Below, one piece after another: positions 36,156-45,714 of a stretch of DNA of 64,000 nucleotides; within the stretch, counting starts at the first letter, position 1; each line of letters starts with the position of its first letter. Below the pieces are notes generated by a model, which saw nothing but the letters and a program-made list of their open reading frames with translations, was not told where the DNA came from and made no database searches. The position numbers were made by a program, and so were the translations under genes. The stretch comes from CAWHJB01 sp963698715 (GTDB lineage Bacteria > Chloroflexota > Anaerolineae > Anaerolineales > UBA4823). The DNA lies in NCBI GenBank assembly GCA_963698715.1, contig CAVORW010000003.1:248001-312000 (forward strand), given 5' to 3'.

Positions 36156-38085
36156 TCAATTGGATCCCAAGAGATCCCCTCTTCGTTTTAGCAGCCAGGG
36201 TAGTGCACCCGGGGTTTGCCGCCAGTGACTTAAGCTGCCAGTGGCGTAGTGGACCGCTTCGGACTCGTCACCCAGACCGATGCTGTCCGGAATCCGTCTT
36301 GGCAGGCGTTTTTCACCGGTCAGATAGGCCGGCACGAGTGGGTTGCGCATGATAGCAGCCCGCAGCGCTTCGTTGGCTGCTGGCGAGTCGCCTTGCTCGT
36401 GAAAGAGCAACAAAGCCCGGCTGTACACCCAATCGGCAAAAGGATCCCTGGCATAACGCTCGATCAATGCCAGGGCGTCGGCATCGCGGCCCAGTGAAAT
36501 AAATAGATTCAGCAGAGAATATCGCACCCCATAATGATCGACCGGGTTGAGCATAAGGTGTTGTTGGTAATGCTGCAGAGCCTCGTTCGTTCGGTCAAGC
36601 TCCCATTCCAGGTTGGCCATCTCCATCAGCGCTTGCAGGTATGGGTGAGCCGCTGGGTATGTCCAGAAATTGCCCTGGTGCAGCTCGAAAAACTCAGCGC
36701 CTAGGGTAGCCTCGCCGGCGGCAGCTCCCTGGCGGTAATACTCATAAGCTTCTTCAAGCGTTCGGGCTTCCTCCTCGGCCAGCAGGATATAAGCGCTGGT
36801 GCACTTAGGGGAAATTGCCAGGGCATCATGGGCTAATTCGATTCTCCGGCGTGGGTTTGCCAGCTGGTAGGCTTGTTTCAGCAGGTCCTGGGCTTCCTGG
36901 AGGGCCGGGTCATGGATGCCTGCCTTGTCCAGTTCGCCTGCTTGCTCGCTCTGCCTTATGACCTCAAAGGCATCATCGTAATAAGCGAAATCAGCAAAGG
37001 GTTCGTCCAGATCAAGGCCATCTCCATCAAAATCTTCCTCCTCCAACAAGTCATCCCAATCATAGAAAATCGAGTCGGTCAGCATCTCTCCAGGTTGATA
37101 GGCAATACTAACTCGAACAGGACCTGTCTTCGTACTGACTTCTAGTTCCACCTCGACTGGCAAGTAATCATCTTCGCTGTCAGGTTTGAGATGCTTATGG
37201 ATAAATATGGGTATCGCGCGCAATACCGCCGAGTAAAACTTCAGCTCAGATTGATCAGGGCGTTTTACCTTAGTTTTCAGATAAATGACCGGCAGCGGAA
37301 AGGCACCTTCATCTGCTACGGGCCATTGGTGGTGCTGGATAGCTTCCAAATCCGCACCTGGAAGTTCGTCTCGCGAACTCAAAGAAAAATGTATGCCAGC
37401 CATCGGCAGGAATCTCTGATAGTGGATCCAGGCTGGTAAAGACGCTGGCAAAATCATCGATCTGTTTATGCTGAACGATGCCGTACTCGGCACCTCCCTG
37501 GCCCAGAATAAGGATATAACGTTCCCGACCGCGTGGCAAAATTTTCACACGAAAAGGTTGGTCATCTGCCAGCGCTTCCCAGGGTTTGGCGCGGTAGAAG
37601 TCAGCGGCGGCCTCAAAAACATCTCCCACCAATGCGGCGGTAACACCTTTGCCGGTCAGCAGCCCGGGGATGTCGATCAATGTTGCTCGGACTTCCCGCT
37701 CCATGGCTTTGACAATCTCGTCGATGATATCCAGCCTGTCTGTGATCTGTACCTGAATGTCAATGCTCTTTAAAGCTGGTAGCAGGGTATCGATCAGTTT
37801 TTCATCTTCAATCAGGAGATGTTTCGGACGGTGTGGCGGCTGGCTTAAGTCCTCCGATGGCTTGGAGAGTGTGTTCTGTATGAACTCAAGAGCGTCCTGA
37901 CTGTTCGGTTCGCCCGCAAATACCTCAAAAGCCTGAACATTGCGAGTATCCCAATTCAATAAAATCATTACCGGGTAAGCCAGGCCGGCGGGGTCGGTGG
38001 GCAGGCCTAAGTTTAACTCCCGTATCCCTAGATGCCAGGTTTCCTGGTATTGTGGTAGTTCGCGTAAAGGGGGAAGAGCAGTCAT
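36156..38085 (-). pseudogene. ST7-like TPR protein with DUF6930-like N-terminus, split by one frameshift
   Basis: Two minus-strand frames together encode a protein of about 640 residues. The N-terminal part starts at the ATG at 38085 after GGAGC and has a DUF6930-like region (MILLNWDTRNVQAFEV, ADFYRAKPWEALADDQPF). The C-terminal part has an acidic linker and TPR helices ending in NPLVPAYLTGEKRLP and WRQTPGALPWL, a signature shared with ST7-family proteins. The break lies in a T-rich run at about 37386-37393: adding one T would give continuous HTFFSLSSRDELP. It is followed 24 bp later by fumarase alpha. Function is unknown. An assembly homopolymer error is likely. Confidence 0.75.
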
Positions 38086-38350
38086 TCTGAGCTCCAATCT
38101 TGCCAACTGATCTGATTGCGATGATGCGATTATACTATGCCACCATCTATTCGGATGCCTATCAAGGCGGAAGAGCACTCAAGTTCTGTAGAAAAACTAC
38201 GATTCTAAATTTATTGAGTGTTCCCTGATCAGGGGTAGCCCCCCAGAGCATCCCGGAGAATCCCAAAGATCCGCAATGCAGACTGGCGCGCATCGGTTGT
38301 ATCGATTATCTGCATACTTTTTGCACACTGTGGGACGTTTCAGGAATCAA

Positions 38351-38384
38351 AAAACCCGCTTCGATGAATGAAGAAGCGGGTTTT
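38351..38384 (-). terminator. Intrinsic terminator downstream of the pilin pair
   Basis: On the minus strand, AAAACCCGCTTC (38384-38373) pairs with GAAGCGGGTTTT (38362-38351) around a 10-nt loop and is followed by more T residues. It is 22 bp after the stop of the first pilin gene. The remaining 265 bp up to 38086 hold only a weak inverted repeat (GAGCACTCAA near 38173, TTGAGTGTTC near 38214). Confidence 0.85.
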
Positions 38385-38406
38385 ACCGGTGTTAGCGCCA
38401 GATAGT

Positions 38407-38556
38407 TTAAATCTGGCTGACGACGTTGCTGAACATATTTCCGACTGCTGGACCGAGCAGCGCAAGTACGACGATTACGATGATTGCGACGAGCATCAAG
38501 ATCATGGCATACTCGACCAGCCCCTGGCCTCTGATAGGCAAGCTGGTTGTGGTCAT
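38407..38556 (-). CDS. Flp/type IVb-like pilin (49 aa)
   Basis: This 49-residue reading frame has a short polar leader, then RGQGLVEYAMILMLVAI. A Gly precedes a hydrophobic helix with Glu at the +5 position, as in Flp-type pilins. The tail reads LLGPAVGNMFSNVVSQI. CAGGAG lies 8 bases before the ATG at 38556. It is one of a tandem pair with the gene at 38716-38862. No tad secretion genes lie nearby, so the assembly machinery must be elsewhere. Confidence 0.85.
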   Translation of the reverse strand: MTTTSLPIRGQGLVEYAMILMLVAIIVIVVLALLGPAVGNMFSNVVSQI

Positions 38557-38624
38557 TCTATACTCCTGAATAAAAGTGCTAGAAAAAATGAGTTAATTAA
38601 TAATCGAAAGATTACGATAATATC

Positions 38625-38652
38625 AGTATAGATCGATTTTAAAAAAAATCAA
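38625..38652 (-). promoter_or_regulatory. Promoter of the downstream pilin gene
   Basis: On the minus strand TTGATT (38652-38647) and TATACT (38630-38625) are 16 bp apart. The TATACT box is 69 bp before the ATG. The block AAAATC(G)ATCTATACT is repeated before the other pilin at the same distance. Confidence 0.6.
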
Positions 38653-38715
38653 TAGGTCCAGCCCAAATTTACCCTAATTTTATAGCACATCATGATTGCG
38701 GGGGGACTGACGTGG

Positions 38716-38862
38716 CTAGAAGTTCGCCATGACATTACTGTACATATTTCCCACAGAAGGACCAAGTAAATACAGCAAAACCACGACCACGAAGACCATA
38801 AGAATTAAAATTGCTGCATATTCTACGAGCCCCTGACCACGGGCATTTTGGGAATCCTGCAT
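38716..38862 (-). CDS. Flp/type IVb-like pilin (48 aa), paralogue
   Basis: This 48-residue reading frame has leader and core NARGQGLVEYAAILILMVF and a tail LLGPSVGNMYSNVMANF. It is clearly a paralogue of the 49-residue pilin. I chose the ATG at 38862 over that at 38868 because AAGGA is better spaced. The distance from the shared TATACT box (69 bp) then equals that of its paralogue. It is probably processed after the Gly by a prepilin peptidase. Confidence 0.85.
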   Translation of the reverse strand: MQDSQNARGQGLVEYAAILILMVFVVVVLLYLLGPSVGNMYSNVMANF

Positions 38863-38930
38863 CTGCATTTCCTTGAATTCTTTTGGAGTGATCCCTCACA
38901 CAGGTGGTTCAACCTCTTGTCTGAACTATT

Positions 38931-38946
38931 AGTATAGATGATTTTA
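38931..38946 (-). promoter_or_regulatory. Matching promoter block of the upstream pilin gene
   Basis: The minus strand reads AAAATCATCTATACTAATAG, nearly identical to the block before the other pilin. TATACT is at 38936-38931, again 69 bp from the ATG. A convincing -35 box is not seen. The rest of 38863-39175 shows no other feature. Confidence 0.5.
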
Positions 38947-39175
38947 CAGCACAATTGGAGCTTTGAAATTGATTTTATGTGGATTTTACAGCTCTTGAGA
39001 GACACTTTATCAATACCTCGACCTGAAATAGTTTAATTATATTTCGAGCAGTCGCTGCATGAAATACCACCAAATCTGGACCTCATCACGGGATTTGCCA
39101 AAGACCTTAGATTAAGACAAAAGAGAAATATGGTAAACTCGCTTTGGGTTTCTTTGGGAAACTTCATACGTGGGA

Positions 39176-39311
39176 CTTAAGTGGTCTTTTCGGCAACTCA
39201 CTTAAGAAAAATAGGTTTTATGGTGTTCGGTTTGGGCGGTGTAGCCGCCCAAACCGAACACCACACATCCTTCTTTTGATTGCAAAGAATTCAGCGAAAA
39301 TACCACTTAAG
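39176..39311. repeat. Hairpin repeat element copy 2 (MITE-like), upstream of mutS2
   Basis: This is the best-preserved copy, 136 bp. It begins CTTAAGTGGTCTTTTCGG and ends CGAAAATACCACTTAAG, so the terminal inverted repeats match over about 16 bp with one difference. An inner CACTTAAG lies near 39199-39206. The central hairpin has perfect 19-bp arms (39221-39239 and 39245-39263). It ends 57 bp before the mutS2 start. No clear target-site duplication is visible. Confidence 0.88.
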
Positions 39312-39367
39312 CGAAGCTAAAGATAATCCCAATTAATTAGCTCCGCTTTGCATCGTGGAATCAGCCA

Positions 39368-41803
39368 ATGGTAACGATGGACGCAAAGACTTTACAAACT
39401 CTTGAATATCACAAAATCCTTGAGCGGGTGGCTGCTTATGCTGCCTTCCCGGCTTCGGCTGAAAAAGCGCGCGCCCTCACGCCCACGACAGAACTCGATG
39501 AAGCCCGCCGGCAACTGGCAGAAACCAGCGAAGCAGTCCGGCTTTTAGTAGTGCATGCTGATCTCACGATTGGGGGCGCACGCGATGTCCGCGAAGTAGT
39601 CGGGCTTGCTCAGCGCGGAGGTGTGCTGGCTACCACCGATTTGTTAGATGTGAAATCAACGCTGGTGGCCGCCCGAACCCTCTCGAGAACGTTTGAACGC
39701 CTGGGCGACCAGTACCCGCGTTTGTTCGCAATCGTGTCACAGCTGCCCCCACCTTTGGGTTTGATCGATGCGATCACGCGGGCAATATCCGAGCGGGGAG
39801 AAATACTCGATTCGGCCTCGGAAAAACTATCTTCAATTCGCCGCGATCTGCAGATCGCTCGCGATCGTTTGTTCAGCAAGCTGCAGCGTATGGTCTCCGA
39901 TCCCAAAAATGCACCCTTGTTGCAGGAGGCATTAATCACCCAACGGGACGGACGCTACGTTTTGCCATTGCGGGCCGAGTTTAAGGGCCGCATGCGTTCT
40001 ATCGTTCACGATCAGTCCGCTTCTGGCGCAACCCTGTTTGTGGAACCTCTGGGTGTGGTGGATTTGAACAACCAGAACAGGGAGCTGCAGCTGGCAGAGC
40101 GGGACGAAGAACGGCGCATCCTGACCGAGCTGTCCGCCCAGGTCAGCCAAAAGGCTGATGAAATTAAGAACACAGTGGACGTGGTTGCCGGGTTGGACCT
40201 GGTCCTGGCGCGGGCTAAATATGCGGAGGAACTGCGCGCCACAGAGCCCGGATTGCGACCCTTTCCGGATAACCCGCGCGGTCGCCATCCAGGCAGTATC
40301 ATTCGCTTGAACCAGGCCCGCCACCCCCTTTTGAATCCAAAAACTGTGGTGGCTATCGATATTGAATTGGATGCTCAAACGTATGCATTAATTGTTACCG
40401 GGCCAAACACTGGCGGGAAAACGGTGACACTGAAGACCGCAGGCCTGCTGGCTCTAATGGCTCAATCCGGCCTGCATATCCCGGCTCATTCTGGATCTGA
40501 GATCAGTCTGTTTGACAATATTTATGCGGATATTGGAGACGAGCAATCAATCGAACAGTCGCTCTCAACATTCTCGGGCCATATGACCAACATCATCCAC
40601 ATTCTGGAAAAAGCGGACTCCCGCTCCCTGGTTATTTTGGATGAGTTAGGTGCGGGCACAGATCCACAAGAAGGGGCAGCCCTGGCGCGGTCTATTCTGA
40701 CACATTTGCTGGACCGAGGCATCACAACTCTAGTCACAACTCATCACCCAGAATTGAAAGCATACGCTCACGGCACGCCGGGCGTGGTGAATGCCAGTGT
40801 TGAATTTGATGTCGAAACGCTCCAGCCTACCTACAACCTGACAGTCGGTTTACCGGGGCGCTCGAATGCCCTGGCAATTGCCCGCCGTCTAGGCATGCCG
40901 GATGAAATCATTGATGCGGCCCGCAAAGAGATCGACCCAAATGAACTGCGGGCAGATGACTTGCTGAACGAAATCCATCACCAGCGCGATCTATCGCGCC
41001 GAGCCCGAGCGGAAGCGGAGCAAGCCCGTCAGGTGGTGGACAGCTTGCGGGCTGAACTCATCCAGCGCTTGGATAGGATCGAGGATGAGCGCAGGCAAAT
41101 ACTAGAAAAAGCCCGCCGGGAGACTGAGCAAGAAGTGGACAGCCTGCAGGCGGAAATACGAGCAGCCCGCCGGGCGCTGGCGCGGGCGCGGCAGCCGTTG
41201 GAGGTTTTGAAGGTTGTCGAAGAGACTGCCGATGAACTTGAAGCAGCAGTTGAAAAACCGGTTGCGAGGATCGTGCCGGATGTGGGGATGCCGCTTCGAC
41301 GTCCAGTTCGGCTGGGTGACAAAGTCAAAGTACGCACCCTGAACACCCAGGGTATAGTGACTTCATTAAGCAGCGAAGAAGCCGAAGTCCAGGTGGGTGT
41401 GCTTCGGGTTCGCACGCGATTGTCTGAGCTCGAAGCTGTGGGCAGTTTCAGCGAATCGGACAAACAAGTAGAAAAGCACCAGACCGATGCGCCCGGCAGG
41501 CCTGGACTTCACGAGCCTAAGAAGAAACCAGTCGAAGAAATCCTGCCAGCTTCACCGGGCATGGAACTGGACCTTCGGGGGCGAAGAGCAGATGAAGCTC
41601 TCGATGAGCTCGATCGATATCTGGACGCCGCCTATCTTTCTGGTCTTCCGTTTGTGCGTATTATTCATGGCAAAGGAACTGGCAGGCTGCGCGAGGTTGT
41701 GCGCCAGGCCCTTCATCAACACCCTCAGGTAAAATCTTTCGAAGCTGGTGCAGAGAACGAAGGCGGCGAGGGAGTAACCGTTGCCAGGCTGTCCAACGTT
41801 TAG
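39368..41803 (+). CDS. mutS2: Endonuclease MutS2
   Basis: This is an 811-residue MutS2. It lacks the mismatch-recognition domain of MutS. It has the clamp/lever helices, an ABC-type ATPase with Walker A GPNTGGKTVTLK near residue 345, DIGDEQSIEQSLSTFS and Walker B ILDELGAGTDP. A long coiled coil (about 520-620), a KOW-like segment and a C-terminal Smr nuclease domain with LDLRGRRADEA and IIHGKGTGRLR follow. MutS2 suppresses recombination and acts in ribosome rescue in some bacteria. The start is ATG at 39368 or at 39377. Confidence 0.96.
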   Translation: MVTMDAKTLQTLEYHKILERVAAYAAFPASAEKARALTPTTELDEARRQLAETSEAVRLLVVHADLTIGGARDVREVVGLAQRGGVLATTDLLDVKSTLVAARTLSRTFERLGDQYPRLFAIVSQLPPPLGLIDAITRAISERGEILDSASEKLSSIRRDLQIARDRLFSKLQRMVSDPKNAPLLQEALITQRDGRYVLPLRAEFKGRMRSIVHDQSASGATLFVEPLGVVDLNNQNRELQLAERDEERRILTELSAQVSQKADEIKNTVDVVAGLDLVLARAKYAEELRATEPGLRPFPDNPRGRHPGSIIRLNQARHPLLNPKTVVAIDIELDAQTYALIVTGPNTGGKTVTLKTAGLLALMAQSGLHIPAHSGSEISLFDNIYADIGDEQSIEQSLSTFSGHMTNIIHILEKADSRSLVILDELGAGTDPQEGAALARSILTHLLDRGITTLVTTHHPELKAYAHGTPGVVNASVEFDVETLQPTYNLTVGLPGRSNALAIARRLGMPDEIIDAARKEIDPNELRADDLLNEIHHQRDLSRRARAEAEQARQVVDSLRAELIQRLDRIEDERRQILEKARRETEQEVDSLQAEIRAARRALARARQPLEVLKVVEETADELEAAVEKPVARIVPDVGMPLRRPVRLGDKVKVRTLNTQGIVTSLSSEEAEVQVGVLRVRTRLSELEAVGSFSESDKQVEKHQTDAPGRPGLHEPKKKPVEEILPASPGMELDLRGRRADEALDELDRYLDAAYLSGLPFVRIIHGKGTGRLREVVRQALHQHPQVKSFEAGAENEGGEGVTVARLSNV

Positions 41804-41833
41804 CGCCGGATTAAGCGCCTAAATGCAGCGGGA

Positions 41834-42755
41834 TTACCCTCTAGGAATAGTCGGTGTAAGCGGTGTGTTTTGGTTAATCAGCGATACCCCCGCAAGAATC
41901 ACGGCCATACCCACCAGCATTCCGTAAGTAACTTGCTCGTCTAGAAACAGCACCCCACCCACAGTCGCAAACACCGGTATGATATATGCGGCTAACGCTC
42001 CAGCAGTTGCACCAAAATGCTGAATATTGTAAAAGTTTAGCAGCAATCCCAAAAAAGTTCCAACCAGAGCGGCATAACCCAATGCCAGGTAACCTTGCTG
42101 ATTGACTTGCGAGAAATCCATCCCAATCACCAGAGCTGAGAGCGGCAGGACAGCCAGCGTGGATGCGAACATGCGAATGCTGGCGACATCGAATGCCGGG
42201 TATTGGGTGAGATACTTGCGGGCGAAGACGGTGTTGAACCCGCCCAAAACCATCGCCGCCAGAACCAATCCGTAGCCGATCGGATTGGCCTTGCCGATGT
42301 CGGGTAAGCCGCTCTCCCCTCGAGCAGCCAGCAACAATGCCCCGCCTAGCGCCAGGAAAATGCCGATTAATTTTCGGCGGTTGAGTTTCTCGTCCGCCAG
42401 AACAAAATGGGCAATCACAACCGTAATGGCTGGATTGGCAGTGTTCAAGATTGCTGTGACCCCACTGGATTGATAACGCAAGGATACAATAATACCCGTA
42501 AATGTTGCCGCTGTCCCAATCCCAAGTATCAGCGCCAAACGCCACAAGCGAGGAATCGCGCGGCCAGCTTTGGCCGCGAATTCGCAAGGTATACACCAGG
42601 GCATGGCCTAAACTGGCTAATAAGAAACGTAGGCCAAGATAGGTCGTCGGTTCGAACTGTCCCACGCTAAACCGGGAAACCACCAGTGTGGAGCCATATA
42701 AGAAACCAGATAAGATGATGAAGGGTAAGGCTAGCAGATCCAAAACATGCCCCAT
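41834..42755 (-). pseudogene. EamA/DMT-superfamily permease, split by one frameshift
   Basis: This is a ten-helix drug/metabolite transporter of about 305 residues in two minus-strand frames. The N-terminal part, starting with ATG at 42755, reads FIILSGFLYGSTLVVSRFSVG and RFLLASLGHALVYTL. The C-terminal part contains GTAATFTGIIVSLRYQSSGV, then ALGGALLLAARGE and ends after FLDEQVTYGMLVGMAVILAG. The frames switch in the CG-dinucleotide tract at about 42559-42566; one extra CG would restore a continuous reading WPRAIPRLWRLAL. The substrate is unknown. It is divergent from the WD40 gene at 42987, with 231 bp between that should hold both promoters. Confidence 0.82.
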
Positions 42756-42986
42756 TCCAAGAACATTGTGTTCAGCAAAGACATACCTGCATGGCGAGAT
42801 GATTATCTGCCGTATTTTCTAGATAGCCCAATGTTTGCAGAGCCATCAACAAGGATGGTGGAATTATAATCCCTGGGCATGTGCGAGCAGTTATTGATTC
42901 AATCTAATGCTACAATTGGCTTGGCTGATCGAGTTTCAGTATGGAAGCAATTATCTCCTGTTTGAACCAGCAAGGATCGAATATCT

Positions 42987-44207
42987 TTGAAAGATAAATT
43001 GGATTTTCATTTAGCAAGCACGATCATATTCCTGGTCGGATTGCTTTGGATTGGATCTGCCTGCAGCCCTGTCCCGCCAGCTCTACCGCCCAGCCCAACG
43101 CCGACTACGGTCATTACGGTGACTGCCAGCATCACGCCAACCAGGACGCCCACCTTTACCCCGACAGCGACCCAAACTCCAACGGTCACCCCCACCTTTA
43201 CCTCGACCCCCACGCCGACCCCCCTTTTACTTGTAAAACAGGGGACCGCTTTGCCGGACCAGTTGGCAACGATCTCCCGTACCAGTGCCAGCGCTGTTTC
43301 TGCTCTGGCTGTCTGGGAAGCAAGTTCAGTTTCCGACCTGGCCTGGGCCCCGGTTGGCGAGACGTTGGCGGTGGCAAAGTTCGAAAGCATTGATCTATAT
43401 GATGCCCGCACCCGGAGTCTGCAGCGCAGCCTGGAAACCGAAAACGGATTGATTGGCATTGCCTTCAGCAGCGATGCTCGATATCTTGCTGCCGGTCACC
43501 GGGCAGGCAGCGAGGAGACCGGCTATTATGGCAGTATAGACTTCTGGCGCGTAGATGGTTGGGAGCCAATTGGCCCGATTTATTATGACAGTCAGCCCGT
43601 GACAAGTGTGGCCTTTTCACCAAACACTTCATTATTTGTAGGCGCGTTCACCGGTCAGAATCTCTACGATAACCGCCTGCTGTTCTGGAATACTAACACA
43701 TTTGAGATTACCCGCACGCTTCAAACTGGCCTGGTGCTGGACATTGTGTTTGCGCCGGGCGGTAATTTGTTGGCCTCCACGCCAGACCACTATGCCATCC
43801 AAATCCGTGACCTGGACAGCAAGCTGCTTGTACATACCCTGTATTCATCTTTTACCGGCGCGGTCAACAGTCTGGCTTTTGCGCCCGATGGAAGGAAGCT
43901 GGCTTCCGGGCACTATGATGGAGCTTTGCGAATGTGGGATGCAATTTCCGGGACTTTACTGGTGGAGATCCAGACAGAAGGCGTAGTAGAAAGTCTGGCA
44001 TTTAATCCGGATGGTAGTTTGCTCGCCTCCGGGAGTGGCTATAGCGACCAGTCGATCAGGTTGTGGGATGCAGAGACCGGTGAATTGCTTCGCCAGCTGG
44101 AGGGCCATACTGGCGCTGTGGACAGCCTGGAATTTTCGAGGTTAGGCGAATTTTTGGCTTCTGGCTCTTACGACGGCACACTGCGTTTATGGGGTATCCG
44201 CCCGTAA
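42987..44207 (+). CDS. WD40-repeat lipoprotein with Thr/Pro-rich linker
   Basis: This is a 406-residue exported protein. The start is a TTG at 42987 with AAGGA upstream. The signal peptide ends at GSAC (lipobox), then about 45 residues of TPTPT-type linker follow. Several WD repeats come next, with units such as VNSLAFAPDGRKLASGHYDG and VDSLEFSRLGEFLASGSYDG ending in LRLW. It forms a beta-propeller at the cell surface for protein contacts. It is followed 53 bp later by a related WD40 gene. Confidence 0.88.
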   Translation: MKDKLDFHLASTIIFLVGLLWIGSACSPVPPALPPSPTPTTVITVTASITPTRTPTFTPTATQTPTVTPTFTSTPTPTPLLLVKQGTALPDQLATISRTSASAVSALAVWEASSVSDLAWAPVGETLAVAKFESIDLYDARTRSLQRSLETENGLIGIAFSSDARYLAAGHRAGSEETGYYGSIDFWRVDGWEPIGPIYYDSQPVTSVAFSPNTSLFVGAFTGQNLYDNRLLFWNTNTFEITRTLQTGLVLDIVFAPGGNLLASTPDHYAIQIRDLDSKLLVHTLYSSFTGAVNSLAFAPDGRKLASGHYDGALRMWDAISGTLLVEIQTEGVVESLAFNPDGSLLASGSGYSDQSIRLWDAETGELLRQLEGHTGAVDSLEFSRLGEFLASGSYDGTLRLWGIRP

Positions 44208-44259
44208 ATCTCCCCAGAGTCCCCCGGCGAGCTTCTGGCTGCAAGCTGGCTGGCTGGCA

Positions 44260-45411
44260 GTGATGCTTTTCGAGTTGGCGGCATGCAGTCCGATCCCGCA
44301 GCCGGTAGTGCCTGCCAGCGCAACTCGACCTGTCCAGATCACAGATACAGCTCCACCAAAGCCTGCGCCTGGGGGGCCTGCTTCACCCAAATCTACCGGC
44401 AATCCGCCAACAGCTCTTCCAACCAGCCAGCCCTCTACAACTGCACCAGTTTCAGCAGCCCGCAGATTGCCCCATATAATGCCGGATAACGCCTCTCTGT
44501 TAGGCCAGATTGACATAATTCAATACGATCCCTGGGCTTTGGTCCTGGCGCTTACCTGGTCACCGGATGGCAGCTGGCTGGCTGTTGCAGCCGGCAATTC
44601 GATCTTCTTGTATGACGGCGCGAACCTCGAACTGGTCCAGTCCCTCGTGGTTGGCGCTTGGACGAGCGGATTGGCTTTCAGCCCGGATAGCCGCTCGCTA
44701 GCTGCAGGCAGCCGAGATGGTGAGCTGCGTATCTGGCGCATGTCCGGCGCTGGGCGTAGTTTTGATGCCCAACCCGCAATCCAGTGGAACGGGCATAAAA
44801 AGGGGGCTAATCAGATTGCTTTTAGCCCGGATGGAGGCTATCTGGCTTCAGGGGGCAATGACGCTATTGCACGCCTTTGGAATCCTGCTAACGGGAGCCA
44901 GGTACAGCAAATGATCGGAGGTACATTTGCAGTGCCAGCCCTGGCATTTCAGCCTAATGGCAAATTCGTGGCGGTTGTGAACGGCTCGCTGGCGCGTTTG
45001 CGAGAGATTGAGACCGGCCGGATTGGCACGACAATAAGGGCGGATGCGCCGTTGCTCAGCCTGGACTTCAGTCCGGATGGCCAGTGGATCGCAACCGGCA
45101 ATCTCAACAATCAGCTGGAGATATGGGAGGCTGCGACTGGTGAGCGTATTTGGATGCTAGCTTCCTCAGAACCGGCAGAAAGTTCTGTTCCAGCATTCAT
45201 CAAGCAAGTGGTTTATAGCCCGGATGGCAGCCTGTTAGGCTCCGCCAGCAGCGATGGATCGATCCGTGTATGGGAGCCACCTGGCGATAAGCCGCTCATT
45301 GATCTATCAGGCCACAGCCGGGCAGCCTCATGCCTGGCGTTCAATCCCGATCAGACACGCCTGGCTTCCGGAGGGTTGGATGCCGTGGTTCGCATTTGGG
45401 GGATACCTTAA
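44260..45411 (+). CDS. Second WD40-repeat lipoprotein, paralogue of the preceding gene
   Basis: This is about 383 residues. It opens with a short hydrophobic stretch ending in ELAAC (lipobox), then a Pro/Ser/Thr-rich linker. WD repeats follow, with units such as ANQIAFSPDGGYLASGGNDA and CLAFNPDQTRLASGGLDA ending in VRIWG. The signal peptide from the GTG at 44260 is unusually short; the in-frame codons upstream (FWLQAGWLAVML) look like its natural continuation but offer no ATG/GTG/TTG start. An unusual start codon or a small lesion is possible. No binding partner can be named. Confidence 0.82.
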   Translation: MMLFELAACSPIPQPVVPASATRPVQITDTAPPKPAPGGPASPKSTGNPPTALPTSQPSTTAPVSAARRLPHIMPDNASLLGQIDIIQYDPWALVLALTWSPDGSWLAVAAGNSIFLYDGANLELVQSLVVGAWTSGLAFSPDSRSLAAGSRDGELRIWRMSGAGRSFDAQPAIQWNGHKKGANQIAFSPDGGYLASGGNDAIARLWNPANGSQVQQMIGGTFAVPALAFQPNGKFVAVVNGSLARLREIETGRIGTTIRADAPLLSLDFSPDGQWIATGNLNNQLEIWEAATGERIWMLASSEPAESSVPAFIKQVVYSPDGSLLGSASSDGSIRVWEPPGDKPLIDLSGHSRAASCLAFNPDQTRLASGGLDAVVRIWGIP

Positions 45412-45476
45412 GGTATTTGTTCCGCCTCATGCTGTCCCGAGAATAATTTCCATCCCATTTTGCCAATCGGTCAGCT

Positions 45477-45710
45477 TCAGCGCAGAGCCACAGCCAGGAG
45501 ATTGCCAGAAACCACCAGGGCCAGAAGCCCCCAGATCAGGCCATCGGCCTCGATTTGGGCAGCGTAGTACATACCGGCTGGCGGCAGGACCATCAGTAAA
45601 AAACTAAGAGTTTGGGACTCGAATTTATGGGATTTCAGCCAGTTTCTCATCTCGATCAAACCAAATTCCTTGACTCCAGGCCATTGATATACAACTACAT
45701 TTGTGCCCAC
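45477..45710 (-). CDS. Small two-helix membrane protein downstream of lactate permease
   Basis: This is up to 77 residues. An alternative start at 45650 would give 57 residues and keep both hydrophobic helices (LSFLLMVLPPAGMYYAA and LIWGLLALVVSGNLLAVAL). It begins 5 bp after the permease stop on the same strand, so it is probably co-transcribed. No family is recognised. Confidence 0.55.
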   Translation of the reverse strand: MGTNVVVYQWPGVKEFGLIEMRNWLKSHKFESQTLSFLLMVLPPAGMYYAAQIEADGLIWGLLALVVSGNLLAVALR

Positions 45711-45714
45711 GTCG

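Noticed and set aside
38173..38223. GAGCACTCAA...TTGAGTGTTC inverted repeat as a mobile-element end
   Set aside because: The arms are only about 10 bp with one mismatch and there is no second copy or transposase.
43100..43240. Short direct repeats suggestive of a CRISPR or tandem array
   Set aside because: They encode the Thr/Pro linker (TPTPT) of the WD40 lipoprotein; periodicity comes from codons, with no spacers.
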